Positions 33,800 to 42,358 are shown, counted from the first letter of the stretch. The stretch: 64,000 nt of DNA from Streptomyces durmitorensis (GCF_023498005.1 NZ_CP097289.1:8060001-8124000); one strand, 5' to 3'. The notes: a model not told the origin generated them from the sequence alone. Numbers and translations: made by a program.

Positions 33800-35308
33800 G
33801 TGCTGAAGAGGGTGTTCGTGGCGCCGGATCCGGGGCGGGTGCGGTTGCGGTTCGCCGCGCGGGCCGTCATCGGCATCGGTCTCGCGGTGACCGTGTGCGG
33901 GCTGGCCGGGCACTCGCTCGTCGCGGCGATCACCGGTGGGCTCGCGGCGCTGCTCGCTCTGTTCACCGTGGGCGACGCGACCGTGCGGGGCCAGGCCGTC
34001 ACCACGGCCCTGCTGCCCGTCGTCGGGTTTCCCGTGCTCGCTCTCGCGGCGTTCCTGCACGACGTACCCGTCGCACGGGACGTCGCCTTCCTCGCCGTGC
34101 TCGGCGCGGGCGTGTACGCGCGGCGGTGGGGGCCGCGCGGGCACTCGCTCGGGGTCTTCGCGTTCATGACCTTCTTCGCGACGCAGTTCCTGCACACGGT
34201 GCCGGAGCAACTGCCCGAACTGTTCGCCGCCATCCTGCTGTCGCTGTGCGCGTCGTCGGCCGTCCGGTTCGGGCTCTGGTGCTACGAGCGCCGCCTGCCG
34301 CCCGTCCTCGCGCCCACCGTGCCGGGGGGCAGGGGTCTTGCCAGGACGACCACCCGGCAGGCGGTCCAGGCGACGCTCGGCGGCGCCTTCGCGCTCGCCG
34401 CGGGACAGGTGCTCTCCCACGAGCGGTGGTACTGGGCCGTGGGCGCCACCTGGTGGGTGTTCGTGAACACCGCGTCGAGCGGGGAGACGCTGGTGCGGAG
34501 CTTCCGGCGGGTGCTCGGCACGGTCATCGGCATCGGCGCGGGCTTCGTCCTCGCGGTCCCGCTGCACGGTGCGCCGGTGCCCTCGGCGGTCATCGTCGCC
34601 GTCAGCGTCTTCGGGATCTTCTACACGGCCGCGGTCTCGTACACCTGGATGATGCTCGCGGTCACCGTCATGGCCGGGGTGCTCTACGGACTGCTCGGGG
34701 TGCTGAACCCGGGGCTGCTCGCGCTGCGGGTCGCGGAGACCGGCGTGGGGGCGCTCGGCGCCGTACTCGCCGTGCTCCTCGTCCTGCCCGTCACCACGCA
34801 CGCCACGACGAACGCCTGGATCGAGCGCGCCCTGCGGTGCGTGCACACCTGCACGGCGGAGGCCGCGGCCCGGCTCGCCGGGTCCGAGAGCGCCGATCCC
34901 GCGCCGCGCGTCGCCGAGCTGGAGCAGCTCCTCGGGAAGGTGCGGTTCTCGCTCGCCCCGCTGGTGCACCCGTTCAGTCCGCTGCGGGCCCGCAAGGAGC
35001 GCGCCCGGCAGGTGCTCGCGCTGCTCGACGCCTGCGCCCGCGAGGTGCGCGGGCTCGCCTCGATCGCCGCGGACCCCGAGGCCTCGCACGACGACCGGCT
35101 CGCCGCCGCCTGCTGGCGCGTGGAGGCCGCCGTGGAGGCGCTCACCGCGCCAAAGGCCGCGGGCGGACCGGCCACCGACGCCGTCGCCCTGCCGCATCCC
35201 TCCACCGTCGAGCCCGTGCTCGCCCACCTGCACGGCCTGGAGAAGGCACTCGTCGAACTGGCCGTGCCGCTGCGCAGTCCGACGCGTACGCCTCTGATCG
35301 GGGCCTGA
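33800..35308 (+). CDS. FUSC-family membrane protein
   Basis: A 502-aa protein with two blocks of about five to six membrane helices (FAARAVIGIGLAVTVCGLAG onward, and LARTTTRQAVQATLGGAFAL onward). Each block resembles half of the fusaric-acid-resistance/aromatic-acid-exporter (FUSC) fold, and a cytosolic helical tail follows. Members are linked to export of aromatic acids and amphiphiles. The GTG at 33800 is chosen because a G-rich site precedes it and the conserved part begins there; upstream in-frame ATGs would add an unlikely hydrophilic leader. No obvious partner genes. Confidence 0.85.
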   Translation: MLKRVFVAPDPGRVRLRFAARAVIGIGLAVTVCGLAGHSLVAAITGGLAALLALFTVGDATVRGQAVTTALLPVVGFPVLALAAFLHDVPVARDVAFLAVLGAGVYARRWGPRGHSLGVFAFMTFFATQFLHTVPEQLPELFAAILLSLCASSAVRFGLWCYERRLPPVLAPTVPGGRGLARTTTRQAVQATLGGAFALAAGQVLSHERWYWAVGATWWVFVNTASSGETLVRSFRRVLGTVIGIGAGFVLAVPLHGAPVPSAVIVAVSVFGIFYTAAVSYTWMMLAVTVMAGVLYGLLGVLNPGLLALRVAETGVGALGAVLAVLLVLPVTTHATTNAWIERALRCVHTCTAEAAARLAGSESADPAPRVAELEQLLGKVRFSLAPLVHPFSPLRARKERARQVLALLDACAREVRGLASIAADPEASHDDRLAAACWRVEAAVEALTAPKAAGGPATDAVALPHPSTVEPVLAHLHGLEKALVELAVPLRSPTRTPLIGA

Positions 35309-35547
35309 GGGATCGGCTTGCGGGGGTCGGCCTGAGGGGCCTGCCTGAGGCGCCTGAGCAGGCACCGTCCCTCGGTCGCCCGATGCCGGACCGGTCACAT
35401 CGATCGATGACTCCGGCCGATGACACATGGTTGGCCCGTCGCGTGGTAGACGAACTTCCGCTCCTTCGGGCGCCGGGCCCAGCCGTGCGCCTCAGTCCGG
35501 AGGGTGCTGCCGGACCGTGAGGCGCGCGACTGAGAGGGATGCTGACC
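35309..35547. other. 239-bp gap between FUSC and GAF-ANTAR genes
   Basis: It begins with four scattered copies of GCCTGAG, the first overlapping the FUSC stop codon, including a small hairpin GCCTGC...GCAGGC at 35339-35363 that may end the FUSC transcript. The rest should hold the promoter of the GAF-ANTAR operon; I see no convincing -35/-10 pair and no gene. Confidence 0.4.
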
Positions 35548-36303
35548 ATGCCGGAGGAATCACCGTCGATCGTGCACGACGTGTCGGTAGCGGCGGCTGT
35601 CGGGCGACGCGCGCTGCCCAACCGGCTCTGCACCGCCTTCACGGAGTCCCTGGGTGCGCAGCGGGCGGCCCTGTCCTGGCTGCCACGGCTTGAGCACTGG
35701 CAGCTGCTGCACGCCACCGACGAGCCCGCACTCCAGGCCGAGGCCGCGCAGTTCACCCGCGCCGACGGCCCCTCGGTCAGCGCCGCACTGGGCATGCAGC
35801 CCGTGTTCGTGCCGGACCTGCGCGACTATCCGTGCCGCACCGGACCGCCCCTGACCGAGGAACTGCCCGACACCCGGCGCGTGCTGGCGCTGCCGCTGCA
35901 CTCCCGCCACACGCCGGTCGGCGTGCTGTGTCTCTACTACACCGAGCACGCCGACGTGACCTCCACCCACATCACCCACGCGCAGCGCGCCGCCGGTCTC
36001 GCCCTCGAGGCACTGATGCGCTGGCGGCCCGTGCACGCGGGTGCCGGAAGCCGCCGCCCGGTGTGGACCACCAGCACGCGCGCGGCGCGCTGGGAGCGCA
36101 TCCACCAGGCGGCCGACTACGTCGCCGCCCGCGAGGACTGCGCCGTGGCCGAGGCGTTGGCATGGCTCCAGGGGGTGAGCGCACGCGACGGCCTCTCGCT
36201 GCTCGACGTGGCCGACACCGTCCTGCAGCCCTCCCGCGCCCACCACGGCGACGAGCCCGAAGGAAGGAGCGGCCGTGAACGAGTCCGTGGAAGTGCTGCT
36301 TGA
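35548..36303 (+). CDS. GAF and ANTAR-like domain regulator
   Basis: A 251-aa protein. An N-terminal GAF-like sensor (LCTAFTESLGAQRAALSWLP through VLALPLHSRHTPVGVLCLYY) is followed by an ANTAR-like helical domain (RWERIHQAADYVAAREDCAV, LLDVADTVLQPSR). ANTAR domains bind paired RNA hairpins and prevent transcription termination. I see no obvious hairpin pair upstream, so the RNA target is probably elsewhere. Starts at 35539 and 35548 are both possible; GAGAGGG fits 35548 better. The DUF2267 gene overlaps its end by 29 bp. Confidence 0.8.
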   Translation: MPEESPSIVHDVSVAAAVGRRALPNRLCTAFTESLGAQRAALSWLPRLEHWQLLHATDEPALQAEAAQFTRADGPSVSAALGMQPVFVPDLRDYPCRTGPPLTEELPDTRRVLALPLHSRHTPVGVLCLYYTEHADVTSTHITHAQRAAGLALEALMRWRPVHAGAGSRRPVWTTSTRAARWERIHQAADYVAAREDCAVAEALAWLQGVSARDGLSLLDVADTVLQPSRAHHGDEPEGRSGRERVRGSAA

Positions 36304-36667
36304 CCGCGTCCAGGACCGCGGAGGCTATGCGGAACGGCAGGAGGCGGCCGGGGCGGTGCAGAGCGTCCTGGAGGTCCTGGGCGCGCACCTGGTGGGGGAC
36401 GACCGCACGGATCTCGCCCGGCTGCTGCCCCGGCCGTGCGGTCCGCTGCTCACCGAGAGCTCACCGGCCAGTGAACCCCTGACGCCCGCGGCCTTCATCG
36501 CGGCGGTGGGCGCACACGTGGACGTCGACGCGGGGCAGGCCCGCCGTGCCGTCACCGCGGTGCTCGCCACGGTCGCGGAGGTCGCCGACGACGCACTGCT
36601 GCGCCGCATCCTCACGCAGCTTCCGCCGGGGCACGCCGGTCTGTTCGGCCGTACGGACCCCACATGA
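36275..36667 (+). CDS. DUF2267-type protein
   Basis: A 130-aa helical protein made of two similar halves (YAERQEAAGAVQSVLEVLGA and GQARRAVTAVLATVAEVADD, with LPPGHAGLFG near the end), the layout of the DUF2267 family. Function unknown; such genes often accompany stress regulators. The GTG at 36275 follows GAAGGAGCGGCC and overlaps the GAF-ANTAR gene, so the two are translationally coupled. Confidence 0.75.
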   Translation: MNESVEVLLDRVQDRGGYAERQEAAGAVQSVLEVLGAHLVGDDRTDLARLLPRPCGPLLTESSPASEPLTPAAFIAAVGAHVDVDAGQARRAVTAVLATVAEVADDALLRRILTQLPPGHAGLFGRTDPT

Positions 36668-36760
36668 TTCCCGCGCACCGCGTGCGGCCCCACCGAGTAC
36701 GGCCCCGCCCGACGGGCAGGGGAAAGCGCAGACAAGACACTCCCTGAATGGAGGCTCGTG

Positions 36761-37321
36761 ATGGCACGGACGGTTCCGCAGGGCAAGACCGTGAAGGAAG
36801 CGGGGAGCGGGAGCGCTCCCGGTGCGCCGCCGCTGTCCCGATGGGCGCGTGGCGTGGCCATGCTGCTGGCCTTCGCGGGCACGCTGGTCTTCGCCGTGCT
36901 CCTTGCCCGGCTGACGCTGGAACCGTCGGCCGCCTCCGAGCCCTTGACGCACAGCAATCTGCGCCCCGGCGACTCGATCCGTGACTATCTCGCACAGCCC
37001 GCGTTCCGCGACACCGTCAAGCAGCTCGGCGGCAACATCGTCCTGGGCCTGCCGTTCGGCATGCTGCTGCCGGTGCTCGTGCCCCGGGCCCGGGGTCTCC
37101 TGCGCGTCATCGCCGTCACGGCGCTGGTGATGCTGCTTGTCGAGCTGGCCCAGGGCTTCCTCGTGACCGGGCGGGCCTTCGACATCGACGACGTCCTGCT
37201 CAACACGTCGGGCGCCGTGCTGGGTTACCTGCTCCTCGGCCGCAGGCTCGGCCGCGCCGTGCATCCCCGCCGCCGGCATTGGTGGCACCGCTTCACCAAG
37301 CGGCCGACCGCCGCCGACTAA
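36761..37321 (+). CDS. VanZ-family membrane protein
   Basis: A 186-aa protein with four membrane helices. VKQLGGNIVLGLPFGMLLPV and the later VELAQGFLVTGRAFDIDDVL with NTSGAVLGYLLLG are the VanZ signatures, named after the teicoplanin-resistance accessory protein; most members have no known role. The ATG at 36761 follows GGAGG. It is in the same direction as the GAF-ANTAR/DUF2267 genes and may share their transcript. Confidence 0.9.
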   Translation: MARTVPQGKTVKEAGSGSAPGAPPLSRWARGVAMLLAFAGTLVFAVLLARLTLEPSAASEPLTHSNLRPGDSIRDYLAQPAFRDTVKQLGGNIVLGLPFGMLLPVLVPRARGLLRVIAVTALVMLLVELAQGFLVTGRAFDIDDVLLNTSGAVLGYLLLGRRLGRAVHPRRRHWWHRFTKRPTAAD

Positions 37322-37338
37322 GGCGCGAGGTCACACGG

Positions 37339-37761
37339 TCACACGGTCAGACGGCCGATGACCTGCGGGTCGAGACCGGTCAGTTGGGCGATGCGCGGCC
37401 CGGGGACGCCCGCGGCCAGCGCCCTGTGCACCAGCGCCTCCCAGTCCTGGGTCGTCTCGCGGAACTGCAGCAGTTCACCCTCCATGTCCGTGACGGACTG
37501 GGGCGCGCACTCCTGCTGGACCCGCAGCGCCTCCTCCTCGCTCAACGGAATGGGCAGGCGCTCGGCGTCCTCGGGGATGAACGCCTCCGCGTCGGCGGGC
37601 AGGATCCGGACCAGTTCGGACGAGGCCGACACGTCGTGAGCCTGAAGCCAGCCGTGCACGGCGGGGGTCTCGGCGCACTGAAGGGCGCCGACGGCGGCCA
37701 GCGCGGTCCCCAGCCGGGGGTGGCGGTCAGGAAGGAGGAAGAGGTAAGCGTCGTCGGCCAT
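37339..37761 (-). CDS. Conserved protein of unknown function with a helical C-terminus
   Basis: A 140-aa soluble protein starting MADDAYLFLLPDRHPRLGTA. It has an acidic middle (EDAERLPIPLSEEEALRVQQ) and a C-terminus that looks like a small helix-turn-helix (AAGVPGPRIAQLTGLDPQVI). I recognise no family. It converges with the VanZ gene. The final residues resemble domains that recognise DNA or serve in dimerisation, but nothing firmer can be said. Confidence 0.7.
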   Translation of the reverse strand: MADDAYLFLLPDRHPRLGTALAAVGALQCAETPAVHGWLQAHDVSASSELVRILPADAEAFIPEDAERLPIPLSEEEALRVQQECAPQSVTDMEGELLQFRETTQDWEALVHRALAAGVPGPRIAQLTGLDPQVIGRLTV

Positions 37762-37845
37762 CGCGGGAATTCGCCTTCTCGGTCGGACATCAGCGGCGCA
37801 GTGATGCTAACGCCCCGTGAGCGGCCCGAACCCCGCCTTTCCTTG

Positions 37846-37911
37846 GCCGTCCCCCGACCGGGGAGCGTCAGCGCGTGTGCCGTCCCCCGACCGCGGAGCG
37901 TCAGCGCGTGG
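37846..37911. repeat. 33-bp tandem duplication spanning a stop codon
   Basis: Units at 37846-37878 and 37879-37911 differ at two positions. Each contains GGAGCGTCAGCGCGTG. The second unit holds the stop codon of the second sigma factor gene (complement of TCA at 37901-37903). Confidence 0.95.
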
Positions 37912-38746
37912 TCAGCATCCCGGCGCGCAGGCGGGCCAGGGTCCGGGACAGGAGGCGCGAGACGTGCATCTGGGAGACGCCGAGGCGTACGCCGATCTGC
38001 GACTGGGTGAGTTCGTCGACGAACCGCAGGCGCAGGATCTCCCGGTCGCGCTCCTCGAGTTGGGCGAGGAGCGGTGCCAGGGCGTGGAAGTCCTCCACGA
38101 GCTCCATGGCGGGGTCCTCCGCGCCGATGAAGTCGGCGAGTGCCGCCTCGCTGTCGTCGCGTTCGCCGTGGAGGGTGGCGTCGAGGGAGGTGGAGTTGTA
38201 GCCGTTGGAGGCCGTGCGGGCCTCGATGACCTCGTCCTCGGTGAGGTCCATCAGCTCGGCCAGTTCACTGACCTTGGGGGCGCGGCCGAGGCGGGTGCTG
38301 AGCTCGTCGGTGGCCTTGGCGAGTTCGACGCGGGCCTCCTGGAGGCGGCGCGGAACGTGGACGGCCCAGGAGGTGTCGCGGAAGAACCGCTTGATCTCAC
38401 CGACGATGTACGGCACGGCGAACGTGGCGAACTGGACCTCGCGGGAGAGCTCGAAGCGGTCGATGGCCTTGATCAGACCGATCGTCCCGACCTGGACGAT
38501 GTCCTCCATGTCGTTGCTGCGGTGACGGAACCGCCCGGCGGCGTACCGGACCAGCGACATGTTCATCTCGACGAGGGTGTTGCGGGCGTACTGGTACTCG
38601 GGTGTGCCCTCTTCGAGCACGGCGAGCCTGGTGAAGAACAGCTTCGACAGGTCGCGGGCGTCCTTGGGCTCGACCCCCTGCGGGGAGACGATCTCCGGAA
38701 GTTCCGCGATGCCGATGTCCGTGGATGTCCCGGTGGCCGTAGTCAT
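37901..38746 (-). CDS. RNA polymerase sigma factor, SigB/SigF/SigG subfamily (second copy)
   Basis: A 281-aa group 3 sigma factor closely resembling the one at 26.6 kb. Region 2 carries TLVEMNMSLVRYAAGRFRHR and EDIVQVGTIGLIKAIDRFEL, region 3 RRLQEARVELAKATDELSTR, and region 4 LEERDREILRLRFVDELTQS with MHVSRLLSRTLARLRAGML. The ATG at 38746 follows GGGAGGG. A SigB-type promoter lies about 60 bp upstream. An ATP-binding anti-sigma gene is divergent from it, which makes that protein its likely partner. Confidence 0.95.
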   Translation of the reverse strand: MTTATGTSTDIGIAELPEIVSPQGVEPKDARDLSKLFFTRLAVLEEGTPEYQYARNTLVEMNMSLVRYAAGRFRHRSNDMEDIVQVGTIGLIKAIDRFELSREVQFATFAVPYIVGEIKRFFRDTSWAVHVPRRLQEARVELAKATDELSTRLGRAPKVSELAELMDLTEDEVIEARTASNGYNSTSLDATLHGERDDSEAALADFIGAEDPAMELVEDFHALAPLLAQLEERDREILRLRFVDELTQSQIGVRLGVSQMHVSRLLSRTLARLRAGMLTTR

Positions 38747-38807
38747 GGTTGCCCTCCCCTGTCCGTACCGGCCCTCCGTCGTCCCCCGACCGGCCGGTGA
38801 AGCGCAC

Positions 38808-38832
38808 GTACCCAGACGCCGGTGCTTCATGC
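38808..38832 (-). promoter_or_regulatory. SigB-type promoter of the second sigma factor gene
   Basis: On the minus strand GCAT, 15 bp, then GGGTAC matches the SigB-class consensus (GNNT, 14-16 bp, GGGTAY) at every fixed position. It would start transcription about 50 bp upstream of the sigma ATG, so the gene is probably driven by itself or by a sister sigma factor. Confidence 0.7.
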
Positions 38833-38959
38833 GCCCCGTCGTGCAACAAGATCCGTTATGTGTTCGAGCGTTATAGGTTCCGCATTGCCGGGCAAGTGTG
38901 CATCTCTGACAGCGGCCACCCCATATTCGGACAGAGGCCACCCCGTACGAGGAGGGCTC

Positions 38960-39373
38960 ATGAAGACGCACGGGATGCGACTGGACACAGGACCGTCGGA
39001 CCAGGCGGTTTTCGACAAGCGGCCGGAAGCCGTCGCCCACGCGCGGGACTTCGCCCGTGCCTTCGTGGACAGGCTCCACCCCCCGGTGGGCAGCCAGGAC
39101 GCCGCGAGCATCGAACTCGCGGTGTCCGAACTCGTCACCAACGCCGTACGCCACGCACGCGGGGCTTCGTGCTCCCTGCGCCTGCAGGCAGAGCCGGACG
39201 GTGTGGCGGTGGTGGTCGGCGACGCCGATCCGCGGCCGCCGCGGGAGCGGGCGCCCGACCTGGTCGGCGGCACCGGCGGGTTCGGCTGGCCCATGGTCCA
39301 GCACATGGCCAAGGCGGTCACCGTGACCAGCGGGCCGCGCGGCAAGACCATCCGGGCCGTTCTGCCCCGATGA
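38960..39373 (+). CDS. ATP-binding anti-sigma factor kinase (RsbW-like)
   Basis: A 137-aa HATPase_c protein. The N-box is IELAVSELVTNAVRHARGAS, and the G2 region is GGTGGFGWPMVQHMAKAV. The G1 region reads VVVGDADPRPPRE, degenerate as in many Streptomyces anti-sigma kinases of this type. It would bind a SigB-type sigma factor and phosphorylate STAS antagonists. The ATG at 38960 follows GAGGAGGG. It is divergent from the second sigma gene with about 210 bp between starts. Its stop codon lies in a 15-bp triplicate. Confidence 0.9.
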   Translation: MKTHGMRLDTGPSDQAVFDKRPEAVAHARDFARAFVDRLHPPVGSQDAASIELAVSELVTNAVRHARGASCSLRLQAEPDGVAVVVGDADPRPPRERAPDLVGGTGGFGWPMVQHMAKAVTVTSGPRGKTIRAVLPR

Positions 39374-39410
39374 CGGCGGCCCCGATGACGGCAGCCCCGA
39401 TGTCGGCGGC
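39366..39410. repeat. 15-bp triplicate tandem repeat spanning a stop codon
   Basis: CCCGATGACGGCGGC at 39366-39380 is repeated with one mismatch at 39381-39395 and another at 39396-39410. The first copy contains the stop codon (TGA 39371-39373) of the anti-sigma kinase gene. Confidence 0.95.
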
Positions 39411-39480
39411 CCGCCGTGCGGTCGACGCCGTGCGGCGAGGTGCGGGGCATGAGAGCACGCGGGCGGGGCAGGAGAGGTCA

Positions 39481-39714
39481 ATGGATGACCTGTCTCAGCT
39501 ACTCCAACAGACCATGCGCCGCCGTCATCTGACGCCGCAGGCGATCGCGGACAAGACCGGGATCCGCACCCCGCGCATCCGGGCCTTCGCCGAGGACGGC
39601 GCCGAGGGGCCCGTCCGCCCGACCGAAGAGGAACTGGCCGAGCTGGCCGGCGCCCTCGCACTGCCCGCCATCAAGGACGCCGCGCGGCCCACGGCCGCGG
39701 CAACCTCACCTTGA
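39481..39714 (+). CDS. Small helix-turn-helix protein (XRE-like)
   Basis: A 77-aa protein: DDLSQLLQQTMRRRHLTPQA, then IADKTGIRTPRIRAFAEDGA, then EEELAELAGALALPAIKDAA. This is the layout of an XRE/lambda-repressor-type helix-turn-helix with little else. GGAGAGGTCA precedes the ATG at 39481. It follows the anti-sigma kinase gene by about 107 bp and precedes the nitric oxide synthase gene, so it could regulate either. Confidence 0.75.
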   Translation: MDDLSQLLQQTMRRRHLTPQAIADKTGIRTPRIRAFAEDGAEGPVRPTEEELAELAGALALPAIKDAARPTAAATSP

Positions 39715-39885
39715 CCCCCCGACCTGCTGTGCGCGGTCGCGGTGGACAATTCGCCCCCGTCTGAGCCATGTTCACCGGGCACGCACAGGGTGGATCACCC
39801 CGTGGGAGGGGTAACTGCGCGGCTAACAGACGTGCGGACCGCGCGGGAGCGGTCCGTGCCCCCGAGCCGCCCCAGGGGGTGCACC

Positions 39886-41199
39886 ATGCGGAAGTACCTG
39901 CGCAGGGCCGGACACGAAGCCCCTGCGGACCGCGGTACGCGGGGTGCCGGGATCCCCGCCGACCTCCATCAGCGCGCCGCCGACACGGCCTGCCCGGAGC
40001 GTGCCGCGGGCCACGAGGAGACCGCCGCCCCGTCGGCGCCGCGCCCCGCGGACGGCGCGCCGGCCGGGCCCGCCCTGCGCCGGGCCGCGGCCGACTTCGT
40101 CCGCCTCCACCATGGCGAGGCCCACCGCGGTGACCCCGCGCCAAGGATCGCCCAGGTGTTCGCCGAGATCGCGGAGACGGGGACGTACCGCCACACCCAC
40201 GAAGAGCTGGTCTTCGGCGCCCGGCTCGCCTGGCGCAACGCCGCCCGTTGCATCGGACGCCTCTACTGGCGCTCGCTGCGCGTCCTGGACCGCAGGGAGC
40301 TGACCGCCGCCGACGACGTGGCCGCCGCGTCGGCGGATCATCTGCGGGCGGCCGTCAGCGACGGACGGCGGATCAGGCCCCTCATCACCGTCTTCGCGCC
40401 CGACGCGCCCGGCCGTCCGGGGCCCCGCATCTGGAACGAGCAGCTCATCCGGTACGCGGGGTACGCGCGCCCCGGCGGAGATGTCGTCGGCGACCCGCGC
40501 AACGCCGGGATCACCGCGTTCGCGCGGAGCCTCGGCTGGCCGGGCGGCCCCGGCACCCCCTTCGACGTACTGCCCCTGGTGATCCAGGGCTCGGGGGACA
40601 GGCCCCGCTGGTTCCGGCTGCCGCCCGACGCCGTGCTCGAGGTCCCGATCGAGCACCCCGACCACGCCTGGTGGGCGGGGCTCGGACTGCGCTGGCACGC
40701 CGTGCCCGCGCTGGCCTGCATGTGTCTGGAGATCGGGGGCGTCTGCTACCCGGCGGCTCCCTTCAACGGCTGGTACATGGGCACCGAGATCGGCGCCCGC
40801 AACCTCGCCGACAGCGACCGCTACGATCTGCTGCCGCGCGTCGCCGAACGGCTCGGGCTCGACACGGCCAGCGACCGTTCGCTCTGGAAGGACCGCGCCC
40901 TCGTCGAGCTCAATCGCGCGGTGCTCCACTCCTTCGACCGGGCCGGTGTCACCATGTCCGACCACCACACCGAGTCCCGGCGCTTCTTGACCCACCTCGG
41001 CCGCGAGGAGAGCAAGGGCCGCGCCGTCGGCGCCGACTGGTCCTGGATCGTGCCGCCCCTCTCCGGCAGCACGACCCCTGTCTTCCACCGCACGTACGAC
41101 ACCGTGGAGCGGCATCCGGCCTACGTCCACCACCCCGAGGCCCTCGCCAGGACGCGGGGTGAGTGCGGCGAATCCCTGGTCCAGGACGCCCCGCTCTAG
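39886..41199 (+). CDS. nos: Nitric oxide synthase oxygenase
   Basis: A 437-aa bacterial NOS, oxygenase domain only. The heme-thiolate cysteine is C122 in WRNAARCIGRLYW; substrate and pterin region residues include NGWYMGTEIGARNLAD and WSWIVPPLSGSTTPVF. It converts L-arginine to citrulline and NO using external electron donors. The N-terminal 70 residues are an extra low-complexity leader not found in Bacillus enzymes; the start (ATG 39886 after GGGGGTGCACC) is therefore moderately certain. No nitration or thaxtomin genes adjoin it, so it probably serves signalling or stress protection. Confidence 0.92.
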   Translation: MRKYLRRAGHEAPADRGTRGAGIPADLHQRAADTACPERAAGHEETAAPSAPRPADGAPAGPALRRAAADFVRLHHGEAHRGDPAPRIAQVFAEIAETGTYRHTHEELVFGARLAWRNAARCIGRLYWRSLRVLDRRELTAADDVAAASADHLRAAVSDGRRIRPLITVFAPDAPGRPGPRIWNEQLIRYAGYARPGGDVVGDPRNAGITAFARSLGWPGGPGTPFDVLPLVIQGSGDRPRWFRLPPDAVLEVPIEHPDHAWWAGLGLRWHAVPALACMCLEIGGVCYPAAPFNGWYMGTEIGARNLADSDRYDLLPRVAERLGLDTASDRSLWKDRALVELNRAVLHSFDRAGVTMSDHHTESRRFLTHLGREESKGRAVGADWSWIVPPLSGSTTPVFHRTYDTVERHPAYVHHPEALARTRGECGESLVQDAPL

Positions 41200-41287
41200 A
41201 GCGCCTTGGTCTAGACCGCCTGCTAGCGTCTGCCGCACGAGTGCCCCCTGGACACGGTGCTCGGTCGAGAGTCGAGAGGGGAACGCA

Positions 41288-42343
41288 GTGGTCGGCAGGT
41301 ACGGGAGCTCTCAACGGGCGTACATCGGGTCCTTCACCGCGGCGGGCGGGCCGGGGATCCTCACCGCGGCGGTCGACACGGACAGCGGTGCGCTGACCGT
41401 CCTCGGCGCCACGGACACGGTCGCCGACCCCTCGTACCTCGCGCTGTCGGCCGCGGGCGACATGCTCTACGCCGTCAGCGAGACGTCCGACGGCGCCGTC
41501 GCCGCGTACCGCCTCAGCGGCGACAAGGCCGAGCAGGCCGGGCCGCCGGTGGCGGTCGGCGGGGAGGCGCCCACCCACATCGCCCTGCACGCCGGGCACG
41601 TCCTCACCGCCAACTACGGCTCCGGCAGCGTCACCGCCGTGCCCGTGCGCTCCGACGGCAGTCTCGCCCCCGCCCTCTCCGGCGTCCTGCGGCACACCGG
41701 CGCGGGGCCCCACCCGCAGCGCCAGCAGCGGCCGCACGCCCACCAGGTCCTGCCCGACCCGAGCGGCCGCTGGGTGGTCAGCGTCGACCTCGGCACCGAC
41801 TCCGTACGTGTCTGTGAGCTCACCGCGGCGGGCGAGCCGACCCTGCACCGCGAGATCGCGCTGCGGCCGGGATCCGGCCCGCGGCATCTCGTGTTCCACC
41901 CGCGCGGCGACCGTGCGTACGTCCTGAACGAACTCGCCCCCACCGTCACGATCTGCGCCTGGGACGCCGCCGACGGCGCCCTCAGGCCGCTCGGCGAGGC
42001 GGCCGTCCTGCCGGGCCCCGCGGACGGCGACGGCGAGGCCTTCCCCTCGGAGGCCGTCATCGCACCCGACGGCCGGTTCCTGTGGACCGCCACCCGTGGC
42101 CAGGACGTCATCTCGGTGCTGGCGCTCGACGAGGCGGGGGACAGGCCGCGGCTCACCGCCACCGTGCCCTGCGGCGGCCACTGGCCGCGTGACCTGGCCA
42201 TCGACCCGTCCGGGCGGTTCCTGTACGCGGCCAATGAGCGGTCTGGCGACGTGACCTGGTTCGTGATCGACCCGGCGACGGGCATCCCGCGCCGCGCGGG
42301 CTCCGTCGAGGCCCCTGCCGCGTCCTGCGTGATCTTCGGCTGA
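41288..42343 (+). CDS. Lactonase family protein (YbhE/6-phosphogluconolactonase-like beta-propeller)
   Basis: A 351-aa seven-bladed propeller of the lactonase_7 family, beginning YIGSFTAAGGPGILTAAVDT. It has the diagnostic GPHPQRQQRPHAHQVLPDPS and GSGPRHLVFHPRGDRAYVLN. Members hydrolyse 6-phosphogluconolactone or act as unknown lactonases. No signal peptide is visible. The GTG at 41288 follows GAGAGGGGAACGC. It lies 88 bp after nos, probably with its own promoter, and ends at a strong hairpin. Confidence 0.9.
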   Translation: MVGRYGSSQRAYIGSFTAAGGPGILTAAVDTDSGALTVLGATDTVADPSYLALSAAGDMLYAVSETSDGAVAAYRLSGDKAEQAGPPVAVGGEAPTHIALHAGHVLTANYGSGSVTAVPVRSDGSLAPALSGVLRHTGAGPHPQRQQRPHAHQVLPDPSGRWVVSVDLGTDSVRVCELTAAGEPTLHREIALRPGSGPRHLVFHPRGDRAYVLNELAPTVTICAWDAADGALRPLGEAAVLPGPADGDGEAFPSEAVIAPDGRFLWTATRGQDVISVLALDEAGDRPRLTATVPCGGHWPRDLAIDPSGRFLYAANERSGDVTWFVIDPATGIPRRAGSVEAPAASCVIFG

Positions 42344-42358
42344 GCCGCCGCGCCCCGC

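Noticed and set aside
39835..39856. 8-bp hairpin upstream of nos as a riboswitch or attenuator
   Set aside because: A short stem (CGGACCGC/GCGGTCCG) is expected often in sequence this GC-rich, and no alternative structure or known riboswitch consensus is visible.
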